Below the pieces are notes generated by a model. It did no database searches. It saw nothing but the letters and a program-made list of their open reading frames with translations, and was not told the DNA's origin. The position numbers and the translations under genes were made by a program. From NCBI GenBank assembly GCA_015523685.1, contig WAJW01000092.1, forward strand, positions 1-10,772: a stretch of DNA of 10,772 nucleotides. Direction: 5' to 3'. Source of the DNA: Archaeoglobaceae archaeon (GTDB taxonomy: Archaea > Halobacteriota > Archaeoglobi > Archaeoglobales > JdFR-42). Each line of letters begins with the position of its first letter. The stretch's first letter is position 1. Shown piece by piece: positions 1 through 5,925 of the stretch.

Positions 1-26
1 CAGCGTCAGATGTGTATAAGAGATAG
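1..26 (+). other. Nextera read-1 transposase adapter remnant (non-genomic)
   Basis: Bases 1-26 match the last 26 bases of the Nextera read-1 tagmentation adapter. The first 7 bases match the CAGCGTC portion, and the next 19 match the Tn5 mosaic end AGATGTGTATAAGAGACAG except for C to T at base 24. The isoleucyl-tRNA synthetase reading frame is clean from base 27 onward, exactly where the adapter ends. The single mismatch turns an in-frame CAG into TAG, so a gene caller sees a stop there and starts the protein too late. This is untrimmed library sequence at a contig end, not a transposon in the organism. Confidence 0.97.
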
Positions 27-1553
27 TATCCTCACAGTAAAGAAAATTTCGAAGAGCTATGGCCTGCAGACTTTATAACTGAAGGTCATGATCAGACCAG
101 AGGATGGTTTTATTCTCAGCTCGGTGTTTCCGCTGTGGCATTTGGTAAGGCACCCTACAAAAAGGTGCTTATGCACGGTTTCACCCTCGATGACAGGGGA
201 CGAAAGATGTCCAAGAGTCTCGGAAATGTTGTTCAGCCTGAAGAGGTTGTTGAGAGGGCCGGGGTTGATGCATTCAGGATCTATGTGCTCGGGTCTAACG
301 CTCTCTGGGAGGATATCAGATTCAGCTGGAGTGAGGTGGAGAATGCTCTCAGAACTTTGAATATCCTCTGGAATACTTCGAGATTTGCATATCCTTACAT
401 GGTTCTTGATAATTACCGGTGGGTGGATATCCGATCAGTAGAACTGGAAACCGCTGACAGGTGGATAATTTCAAGGGTTGAGAATCTGGTGGGAGAGGTC
501 ACGGGACACATTGAAACATTTGAGTTTCACAGAGCCCTGAGGAAGATAGAGGAATTTATCACCGAAGACCTTTCCAGATGGTACATTCAGCTTGTCAGAC
601 CAAGGGCGTGGGAGGAGAGAGAAAGCCCCTCCAAAATTGCCGCATATGCGACCATCTCCCATGTGCTGGATAAACTTCTTAGAGTTCTCGCTCCATTTGC
701 CCCCTTCATAACTGAGAAGATATACCAGATATTGATCAGAAAGTTCAGACAGGATGCAGAACTCTCAGTACATATGGAAAAATTTCCAGAGCCGGAGAAG
801 GATCTCATAAGTGATAAGCTGGAGAAGGATATGGAGGTAGCAAGAGAGATTGTCGAGGCTGTTCTGAGTGCAAGGCAGAGAAAGGGAAGAAAGTTGAGAT
901 GGCCTGTGAGAAAAATCACGGTTGTCACCGAAGATGATGATATAAGAGGAGCGGTTGAATCCCTGAGGGATATAATAAGAACCCAGACCAATTCCAAGGA
1001 TATCGTAGTAGAAGACAGCTGGACTGAAACAGAAATTGATGTGAGGGTGAACTTTTCCAGTATTGGTCCCGTCCTGAAAAACAAGGTTAAGGATTTTGCG
1101 GATCACATATCGAATTTCAAACCGGAGGAACTGAAAAAGATGGTTGAGGAGGGGAACAGCGTTGAGTTTGGTGGAATGGAAATAGACCTCTCAGAGGCTC
1201 TGGAGATTGAAGAAAAGATACCCGAAAGATATGCGGTGGAGAGTTTTTCCGGTGGCTCGGTATACGTGGATCTGCTGATCGATGAGGAGATCATGAAGGA
1301 GGGTTACGCCAGAGAGATCACGAGAAGGATTCAGGAAATGAGGAAAGAGATGGACCTTCAGGTGGATGAGTTTATTGAAGTGTGGGTGGATTTACCATCG
1401 GGAATGGATATCGGTGAGTGGGAGGATTATGTCAGAAATGAGACCAGAGCAAAAATGATTGAATTCAGAAGTCCACCTGAAGGAGCCTTTGTGAGGGAAT
1501 GGAATATTGAAGGAAGTTCGGTTAAGATAGGTCTGAAGAGGCTTGAAAGGTGA
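27..1553 (+). CDS. ileS: Isoleucyl-tRNA synthetase, C-terminal half (5'-truncated by contig end)
   Basis: This cytosolic class I synthetase charges tRNA-Ile with isoleucine using ATP. The frame is open from base 27, giving 508 residues, roughly half of a full archaeal IleRS (about 1,000 residues or more). The HIGH motif and the CP1 editing domain are missing because the contig begins here. Residues 20-27 read GHDQTRGW, the family's conserved catalytic-domain motif, and KMSKS, the ATP-binding loop, is at residues 60-64 (bases 204-218). An all-helical anticodon-binding region follows at about residues 120-260 (containing the RWYIQLVRPR stretch), then a C-terminal domain to the end. The methionine at base 135 lies inside the catalytic domain and is not the start. 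The stop TGA at 1551-1553 overlaps the GTG start of mptE, so the two are probably co-transcribed and translationally coupled. No internal frameshift is seen. Confidence 0.97.
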   Translation, partial: YPHSKENFEELWPADFITEGHDQTRGWFYSQLGVSAVAFGKAPYKKVLMHGFTLDDRGRKMSKSLGNVVQPEEVVERAGVDAFRIYVLGSNALWEDIRFSWSEVENALRTLNILWNTSRFAYPYMVLDNYRWVDIRSVELETADRWIISRVENLVGEVTGHIETFEFHRALRKIEEFITEDLSRWYIQLVRPRAWEERESPSKIAAYATISHVLDKLLRVLAPFAPFITEKIYQILIRKFRQDAELSVHMEKFPEPEKDLISDKLEKDMEVAREIVEAVLSARQRKGRKLRWPVRKITVVTEDDDIRGAVESLRDIIRTQTNSKDIVVEDSWTETEIDVRVNFSSIGPVLKNKVKDFADHISNFKPEELKKMVEEGNSVEFGGMEIDLSEALEIEEKIPERYAVESFSGGSVYVDLLIDEEIMKEGYAREITRRIQEMRKEMDLQVDEFIEVWVDLPSGMDIGEWEDYVRNETRAKMIEFRSPPEGAFVREWNIEGSSVKIGLKRLER

Positions 1554-2158
1554 ATCAGGCTGAATGGAAACGTATATACAGTGCAATTGCAGTTGATTTT
1601 GGCTATTCTATGGACAGGGATAGAAAATCTGCCCGATTGATGCATGACGTTGCAGGTGAGAAACTACTGGAAGAAGGGGTTCTGGATTTCCTCAGGGGTG
1701 AGGAGGTCTGGGTTGTGGGGAACTCTCCCGATGTGTTTGAGGAGATTGACGTAATTTCTGGAGGCAAGGTGATTGTGGCCGGTAAGGCTGTTGAAAGGAT
1801 ATCGGATGTTCTTGAATTCGATGTTCTCGTTACCGATATGGACGAAAGCACAGAGAAAATCCTCGAAGCAGAAGAAAAAGCAGTTCTTGTTCTGCATGCT
1901 CATGGAGACAACATGAAGAGAATAGAGGAGGTTGTTCCCCTCGTTGACCGTTTTGTGGGAACCACCCAGACCGAACCTTTCGACAGGATCTACAACTTCG
2001 GGGGATTTACGGATGGTGACAGGGCGGTTCTGATGGCCCGATATTTCGGTGCTGACAGAATAAATCTCGTGGGATTTGATTTTAAAAGGGCTGAAGGGGT
2101 TAAAAGAAAAAAGCTTCAGTGGGCGGAGTTCATACTCAGATATGAAGGTCTCATTTAG
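1550..2158 (+). CDS. mptE: 6-hydroxymethyl-7,8-dihydropterin pyrophosphokinase, archaeal MptE type (DUF115)
   Basis: The predicted enzyme transfers pyrophosphate from ATP to 6-hydroxymethyl-7,8-dihydropterin, a step towards tetrahydromethanopterin; it replaces bacterial FolK in many archaea. The 202 residues match the usual length of about 200-230. Motifs visible are GNSPD (57-61), TDMD (95-98), HAHGDN (116-121), TTQ (138-140), GGFTDGDRA (151-159), GFDF (175-178) and a basic KRKKL near the C-terminus (185-189). The acidic and His motifs are the expected metal and nucleotide-binding elements. The GTG start at 1550 overlaps the ileS stop by 4 nt, with purine-rich GAAGAGG upstream, which suggests translational coupling. 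The 3' end overlaps the convergent ribB by 8 nt. Presence of MptE implies that the organism makes a methanopterin-type C1 carrier. Confidence 0.9.
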   Translation: MNQAEWKRIYSAIAVDFGYSMDRDRKSARLMHDVAGEKLLEEGVLDFLRGEEVWVVGNSPDVFEEIDVISGGKVIVAGKAVERISDVLEFDVLVTDMDESTEKILEAEEKAVLVLHAHGDNMKRIEEVVPLVDRFVGTTQTEPFDRIYNFGGFTDGDRAVLMARYFGADRINLVGFDFKRAEGVKRKKLQWAEFILRYEGLI

Positions 2159-2867
2159 TTATTAAGCTGAGATCTTTTCCCAGCAGTTCGGAATAACCTT
2201 CGATTATTTCATCTCCCTCCACAAATGGAATTCCGTGTTTCTTTCCAAATTCTCTTGCTTTCTCCCTGGTAAGTGCCTTTCCGGTTGTGGAATCGAGCAT
2301 CTCGCATATCGTTACCGCTGGCGTGATTCCCGCCATTTCTGCAAGGGCTATGGATAGTTCTGTCTGCCCTTTCCTCTCGAATACGAGTTCATCTGCAGCC
2401 CTCAGTATAGCAACATGACCCGGGCTCCTGAATTCAGACGCAAAGTCATAGTCTTTTCCGGAGAGCACATATCTGACAGCCTTCCCGATGTTCCTTATTG
2501 TCAGTGCCCTGTCAATGTCAGTCACGCCTGTGAAGGTTTTCCTGTGATTAACCCAGATTGAAAAAGAGGATCGCTTATCGTACGGAACATCTCCCTCTCT
2601 TTCGACAATCCTCGAAATGAGGGAATATGATGAGTTCACAGAGCGGTATATGTCTGCTATGAACGGAAGACCGAGTTTCTCTGCAGATTCAGATGATATT
2701 GCAACACATATGAGCCCCCCTCCATATGTACGCATGAAAGCCACATCTCTGTGTGTCACCGATAATGCGGGTATTGCTATGTCCGTCTCCCCCTCCCTGT
2801 CCTCAGAGTCGAATATCAGAACGGGTTTTCCTTCTGCAAAATTTTCAATGGCCCTCTTCAGGCTCAC
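2151..2867 (-). CDS. ribB: 3,4-dihydroxy-2-butanone 4-phosphate synthase
   Basis: RibB converts ribulose 5-phosphate to 3,4-dihydroxy-2-butanone 4-phosphate plus formate, supplying the four-carbon unit for riboflavin. The protein is 238 residues, a single RibB domain without the RibA fusion common in bacteria. DSEDREGETD at 20-29 is the conserved acidic, metal-binding loop. GVTDIDRALTIR (114-125), FRSPGHV (146-152), RKGQTE (165-170), MAG (178-180) and ICEM (187-190) are the other family signatures, and all key positions appear intact. The start is GTG at 2867, whose bases overlap the TGA stop of ribK (GTGA), so ribK and ribB form a two-gene unit read from the ribK promoter. Its 3' end overlaps convergent mptE by 8 nt, leaving no room for a separate terminator. 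Confidence 0.96.
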   Translation of the reverse strand: MSLKRAIENFAEGKPVLIFDSEDREGETDIAIPALSVTHRDVAFMRTYGGGLICVAISSESAEKLGLPFIADIYRSVNSSYSLISRIVEREGDVPYDKRSSFSIWVNHRKTFTGVTDIDRALTIRNIGKAVRYVLSGKDYDFASEFRSPGHVAILRAADELVFERKGQTELSIALAEMAGITPAVTICEMLDSTTGKALTREKAREFGKKHGIPFVEGDEIIEGYSELLGKDLSLITK

Positions 2868-3529
2868 AGGAACACCTCCACACTGACTTCATCCCCATCT
2901 GAAAGTCCCAGCTCCTTTCTCAGATTGTAAGGAGAGATGATCTCCAGAATTTCAGAAGGATAATGGGTTCTCGAAGGTATTATGACAGCTCCATCCTTTC
3001 CGTCCACCCTGCATAGAAAGCACTTGCATTCCCCAAATGTCCTGTTCTCTGTGACGAACCCATCGATCTTTATTCCCTGCTTCTCGTCCAGCTTCCCCCT
3101 GAGGTGAACGTACTCAATTTCGAGTTTGATGTTGAGCGTTCCTGGATAGGGGATAAACCCGAGCTTCCCTCTGAACTGATTCATGTAACCCTTCCTGGTG
3201 ATGTAGTATTTCCCCTCTCCGAGACCGCTTATTAACTTTCCTCTCAATATGGCCGAATCTCTTTTTCTGTCCTCAAATATGCTCTTGTAGTCCATGTACT
3301 CGCTCATGAGCATATCCTTCCCCCTGTCTGTTATCATGATCAGCTGTCCATCTCCTTTCAGGATTCTCTTTATGAACCCTTCCTGCTCAAGAACCTGCAA
3401 TCTTCGAGCTGCGGTCTGGGGGCTGGTTTTGAGCTTTTCAGCCATATTCTGACAGCTTATCCTGACCGGCTCTTTCATCCCTCCTGAGAGAGCAATCTCT
3501 TTAAGCACCCTTATATCTAATTCAGACAC
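2864..3529 (-). CDS. ribK: CTP-dependent riboflavin kinase with N-terminal winged-helix regulator domain (RibK/RbkR)
   Basis: The archaeal enzyme phosphorylates riboflavin to FMN using CTP rather than ATP. The 221 residues have two parts. Residues 1 to about 80 are a winged helix-turn-helix, with a recognition-like segment SPQTAARRLQVLEQEGFI at 36-53. Residues about 95-221 are the kinase barrel, with GLGEGKYY (102-109) in the nucleotide loop and PYPGTLNI (127-134) carrying the family Thr-x-Asn element. This two-domain form has been described as RbkR, a kinase that also regulates riboflavin genes. A GTG start at 3529 gives the full winged helix; GAGAG directly abuts it, too close for a normal ribosome site, so the mRNA may be nearly leaderless. 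The gene is first in the ribK-ribB unit, and the palindromes just upstream are its likely autoregulatory site. Confidence 0.95.
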   Translation of the reverse strand: MSELDIRVLKEIALSGGMKEPVRISCQNMAEKLKTSPQTAARRLQVLEQEGFIKRILKGDGQLIMITDRGKDMLMSEYMDYKSIFEDRKRDSAILRGKLISGLGEGKYYITRKGYMNQFRGKLGFIPYPGTLNIKLEIEYVHLRGKLDEKQGIKIDGFVTENRTFGECKCFLCRVDGKDGAVIIPSRTHYPSEILEIISPYNLRKELGLSDGDEVSVEVFL

Positions 3530-3530
3530 C

Positions 3531-3552
3531 TCTCAAATTTGAGATGCATCTC
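3531..3552 (-). promoter_or_regulatory. Two overlapping perfect palindromes, candidate RbkR operator
   Basis: TCTCAAATTTGAGA (3531-3544) and GAGATGCATCTC (3541-3552) are each exactly self-complementary and share the central GAGA, giving TCTC / GAGA / TCTC boxes spaced about 10 bases apart, near one helical turn. On the minus strand they lie between the TATA box and the ribK start, covering the probable transcription start. A dimer bound here would be placed to block initiation. That the binder is RbkR itself is inferred from its winged helix and from known autoregulation in the family; I have not matched the sequence to a published motif. Confidence 0.6.
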
Positions 3553-3554
3553 AT

Positions 3555-3564
3555 TATTTATAAA
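3555..3564 (-). promoter_or_regulatory. TATA box of the ribK-ribB unit
   Basis: On the minus strand these bases read TTTATAAATA, a near-ideal archaeal TATA element. Its centre is about 30 nt upstream of the ribK GTG, which predicts transcription starting about 5 nt before the start codon. The whole promoter fits in the 50-bp gap between the tiaS stop and ribK, showing that ribK-ribB can be transcribed independently of tiaS. Confidence 0.75.
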
Positions 3565-3579
3565 CATATCGAGAAAATC

Positions 3580-4839
3580 CTATCTGAATGGATGGACGTC
3601 TCTCCTCCTGTACCTTACAAGTGGTTTTGCAAGATGTCTCCTCGCAACTGGAGGGACTTCATACAAACCCTTTTCGAGGTCTCTCTTCACCTCTTCCCTT
3701 GTTTTTTCCCATGCAAATGTCCTGCATTTCCTGCATCTATATCCCTTGCCCTTCCCTGCTGATTCCATTGATTTCCCGCAGATATGACATGTGGGATTCT
3801 TTGAAACAAAAATCCTCTGGAGGTCTATAATTTCGAGTTTTTCCAGATTTAAGGTGTTTTTTTTCATGCTCCCCCACACCCGGATCCTGTCCCCCCTGAC
3901 GAGTTTTCGAACAACTCCTCTGAACTGCTTTGTCGGTTCGTATGCCCCGCATCTCACCTTTCCAAACCTGCTCTGAATATGGAAAAAAACATGACCACCT
4001 CTTATCACCTCCGGAGGTTCAGTGACGGTGCCCTCAATAATGTAAGATCTGTAGTTTTTGAGTTCATCAACCTCATCCTCATGTATGTAGTGCATGTCTG
4101 TTGACTGGTTTGTTATGAATAATTGAAACCTCTCGGGCTTTTCACCCTCTATCATCATAGAAGATTTTACAAGGGGATGGATACTGCAACTTCTCAGACC
4201 GTACAGAACAGGGTCTGGAGAGCTGGGGGCGAGGACAATTTCATCGTTTTCCCTATCAACAGTGTCCCAGACGAGAGGATAGGCAAAGTCATCCGCCATG
4301 AACACGCTCTTTCTATCCAGATTCCTCTTTCTGCCGAACATCGATGGACTTCTGTATGCAAGCAGTTCGTAGGTTGGAGATGGCACATCGAGGGCAATTG
4401 AGGCCAGTGCACCTATAATCCCTCTTCCGTTCTTCAACATTATGCATGGAATTCCCCACTCCCGGATGGTTTTTCTGGCCCATCTGAGATCAATCACGTC
4501 CCTGAGTGCCATGGTGGCAAAATCTCTCATCTCATCAGTTATTTCGTCCACAACAACAACTCCGGGATTCGTTCTTGGATCATGAACCATTCCGTATTTT
4601 TTGAGGTAGTCTCTGCAGATTTCGATAATCTCTTCGGTTTTCACATCTCCGACAAGTTTGAAGCTGACAGCAGCGTTTCCCCTTGTTTTGTATGGTATTG
4701 CAGGATTGAGCCTTATGAGTCTCGGAATTCCTGCTATGGCCATATCCTTTAGTCTTTCCCTCAACATACATGCAAGATATGTGGTGCATCCACCTCTCGA
4801 TGAGTCCGTGTCGTCAATTCCTATCCAGATCTCGTCCAT
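3580..4839 (-). CDS. tiaS: tRNA(Ile2) 2-agmatinylcytidine synthetase TiaS
   Basis: TiaS attaches agmatine to C34 of the CAU-anticodon tRNA-Ile2 using ATP, so that the tRNA reads AUA and is charged by IleRS instead of being treated as tRNA-Met. The length, 419 residues, is the family's usual size. The N-terminal GIDDTDS (7-13) is the ATP-handling signature. The CTT triplet at 18-20 corresponds by motif to the autophosphorylated Thr of Archaeoglobus fulgidus TiaS (probably T19 here). KTRGN (51-55), GRGIIGALAS (138-147) and TDMH (247-250) follow. An OB-like segment spans about 265-345, and a zinc ribbon has Cys at 351, 354, 369 and 372. The start is ATG at 4839; a weak TATA-like CTTTATTC (4870-4863) lies about 28 nt upstream, implying a short or absent leader. 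An 8-A run in the coding strand (3857-3864) does not break the frame. Confidence 0.96.
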   Translation of the reverse strand: MDEIWIGIDDTDSSRGGCTTYLACMLRERLKDMAIAGIPRLIRLNPAIPYKTRGNAAVSFKLVGDVKTEEIIEICRDYLKKYGMVHDPRTNPGVVVVDEITDEMRDFATMALRDVIDLRWARKTIREWGIPCIMLKNGRGIIGALASIALDVPSPTYELLAYRSPSMFGRKRNLDRKSVFMADDFAYPLVWDTVDRENDEIVLAPSSPDPVLYGLRSCSIHPLVKSSMMIEGEKPERFQLFITNQSTDMHYIHEDEVDELKNYRSYIIEGTVTEPPEVIRGGHVFFHIQSRFGKVRCGAYEPTKQFRGVVRKLVRGDRIRVWGSMKKNTLNLEKLEIIDLQRIFVSKNPTCHICGKSMESAGKGKGYRCRKCRTFAWEKTREEVKRDLEKGLYEVPPVARRHLAKPLVRYRRRDVHPFR

Positions 4840-4982
4840 CTTTTTCCCGGAAGTTGTTTATGGAATAAAGTTTTTTGCGGTTTCCCGAAACTCCGGAATC
4901 TTCATGCCCTGCATGATCCCCTTAAATTTACATGGAAAAGTTTTTATCTGGCATATTCAGACCTGAATCTGGAGGTGCTGAA
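4840..4982. promoter_or_regulatory. Divergent promoter region between tiaS and the NifU-domain gene
   Basis: This 143-bp stretch holds both outward promoters. For the minus strand, CTTTATTC at 4870-4863 is a weak TATA candidate for tiaS. For the plus strand, TTTTTAT at 4941-4947 is a good TATA candidate placing a start near 4971, where a strong Shine-Dalgarno GGAGGTG (4971-4977) begins. Between them is an inverted repeat TCATGC-CCT-GCATGA (4902-4916). No further gene is visible in it. Confidence 0.6.
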
Positions 4983-5213
4983 GTGAAGGAAAAGGTAGAG
5001 GAAGTTCTTGACAGTGAAGTTAGGCCCGGGCTTAGAATGGACGGAGGGGACATCAAACTTGTTGATGTGGACGAGGAGAAGGGAGTTGTTAAAGTTCAGC
5101 TGGTTGGACACTGCCTTGGATGTCCCATGTCCCAGTATACAATGCTGAATTTTGTTGAGAGAACCCTGAAGGAACGTATTCCCGAAGTCAGAGAAGTGGT
5201 GCAGGTATTCTGA
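4983..5213 (+). CDS. Stand-alone NifU C-terminal domain (Nfu-type) Fe-S scaffold or carrier protein
   Basis: The product is a single Nfu domain, which in characterised relatives binds a labile [4Fe-4S] cluster at a CxxC motif between two subunits and passes it to target proteins. The 76 residues match the isolated domain's usual size. LRMDGGDIKL (17-26) and GHCLGCPMSQYT (42-53) are the family hallmarks, with Cys 44 and 47 as ligands. I chose GTG at 4983 because GGAGGTG sits 5 nt upstream and the domain begins right there. An ATG at 4932 is in frame, but it would put the TATA element TTTTTAT (4941-4947) inside the gene and add 17 non-conserved residues. The stop TGA touches the stop of the convergent DUF434 gene with no gap. 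Confidence 0.92.
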   Translation: MKEKVEEVLDSEVRPGLRMDGGDIKLVDVDEEKGVVKVQLVGHCLGCPMSQYTMLNFVERTLKERIPEVREVVQVF

Positions 5214-5846
5214 TCATATTTTAAGGGGTCTCACATTCAGGAGTTCCGTAATGTACCGCGGGATATCGATAACTTTTTTCACCTTCAATATAATTCCCGT
5301 GTCCCCGGTTGCAACTATGCCGTTCCAGTTCTTCAGTTCATAATCAACGCTTTTAACCGTGAAGGCCCCACCTCTGATACCCTCCTCTTTCAACAGATTC
5401 CTTGTGAATCCTGCGAATTCTCCACTTCTGCTCACGTTTTTGTCGAAAAACCAGTTCAGCTCCGAATCACGGAGAATACCACAGGATATCTCTATGGCTT
5501 TTTTTGAAACGGAGTCCAGCCTGAACTTTCCGAAAAGACCACTTGCATCTCTTATGATTCCATCATCGCATTCAAACACGGTCTCACCCTTCAGAATGGC
5601 CCTCGATGTTGCCATCACATTGAATCCATCTATGCCAATCTTCCTTCCTCTGGATTCCTCAACAGTAACCAGTTTCTTTTTTACCGAATCAATAACATCT
5701 TTTTCGTGAACAACCCTCACAAGAATGTTGCGTTCCTTACTGGTGAGGGTGTGATGGTTACACACAAAATCGAGAGCGGAGGACTTGGGGTATCCCCTTG
5801 AAAGGAGGTATCTGAGTTCTTCAGCGGGATCGTGAAGTGAATTCAT
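5214..5846 (-). CDS. Conserved archaeal DUF434 protein with a PIN/NYN-like motif pattern
   Basis: I recognise this as the DUF434 family, whose function is not established. Numbering from the GTG at 5849 (211 residues), the first 60 or so residues are a helical module (DPAEELRYLLSRGYPKSSAL is characteristic), matching DUF434. Residues about 69-211 form an alpha/beta domain, probably the accessory region called DUF5616. In it a beta strand ends in IGIDGFNV (71-78), acidic residues occur at 95-96 and 101, FFDKNVS is at 134-140 and TGDTGII at 181-187. Asp after each strand in this order (74, 136, 183) recalls the metal centre of PIN/NYN ribonucleases; that is inference from motif shape only. The start is ATG at 5846 or the adjacent GTG at 5849. 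TTTTTTTAA on the minus strand at 5879-5871 is a possible TATA-like element. There are no membrane segments or signal peptide. The 3' end abuts the NifU-domain gene. Confidence 0.85.
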   Translation of the reverse strand: MNSLHDPAEELRYLLSRGYPKSSALDFVCNHHTLTSKERNILVRVVHEKDVIDSVKKKLVTVEESRGRKIGIDGFNVMATSRAILKGETVFECDDGIIRDASGLFGKFRLDSVSKKAIEISCGILRDSELNWFFDKNVSRSGEFAGFTRNLLKEEGIRGGAFTVKSVDYELKNWNGIVATGDTGIILKVKKVIDIPRYITELLNVRPLKI

Positions 5847-5925
5847 CACATCTGAAGGTCAGTTTACCGATTAAAAAAATTATCGTCAGGACATCTGATT
5901 TTACCGGACTTCGGGGTCTCATAAT
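5847..5925 (-). promoter_or_regulatory. Spacer between cbiP and the DUF434 gene with paired direct repeats
   Basis: ACATCTGA occurs at 5848-5855 and again at 5891-5898, and each copy is followed by TTTACCG (5863-5869 and 5900-5906). The distances inside the two units differ (7 versus 1 nt). A T-rich TATA candidate on the minus strand (5879-5871) lies between them. The spacer probably contains the DUF434 promoter; the repeats may be regulator sites or chance. Confidence 0.4.

Noticed and set aside
1..26. Tn5-like mosaic end suggesting a natural transposon terminus
   Set aside because: The seven bases preceding the mosaic end are the synthetic Nextera read-1 tail and the match sits at a contig edge, so this is library adapter.
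587..1084. 165-codon minus-strand open frame inside ileS
   Set aside because: Ser/Leu/Ile-rich composition typical of an antisense frame; the plus strand is unambiguous IleRS.
3539..3830. Overlapping small plus-strand open frames near the ribK promoter
   Set aside because: They lie mostly antisense to the conserved C-terminus of TiaS and share no recognisable motif.
3857..3864. Eight-T homopolymer inside tiaS as a possible frameshift
   Set aside because: The reading frame and TiaS motifs continue intact on both sides, so the run length appears correct.
4932..4982. 17-residue N-terminal extension of the NifU-domain protein from ATG 4932
   Set aside because: It would contain the TATA element and has no ribosome site, whereas GTG 4983 has an excellent one and matches the domain boundary.
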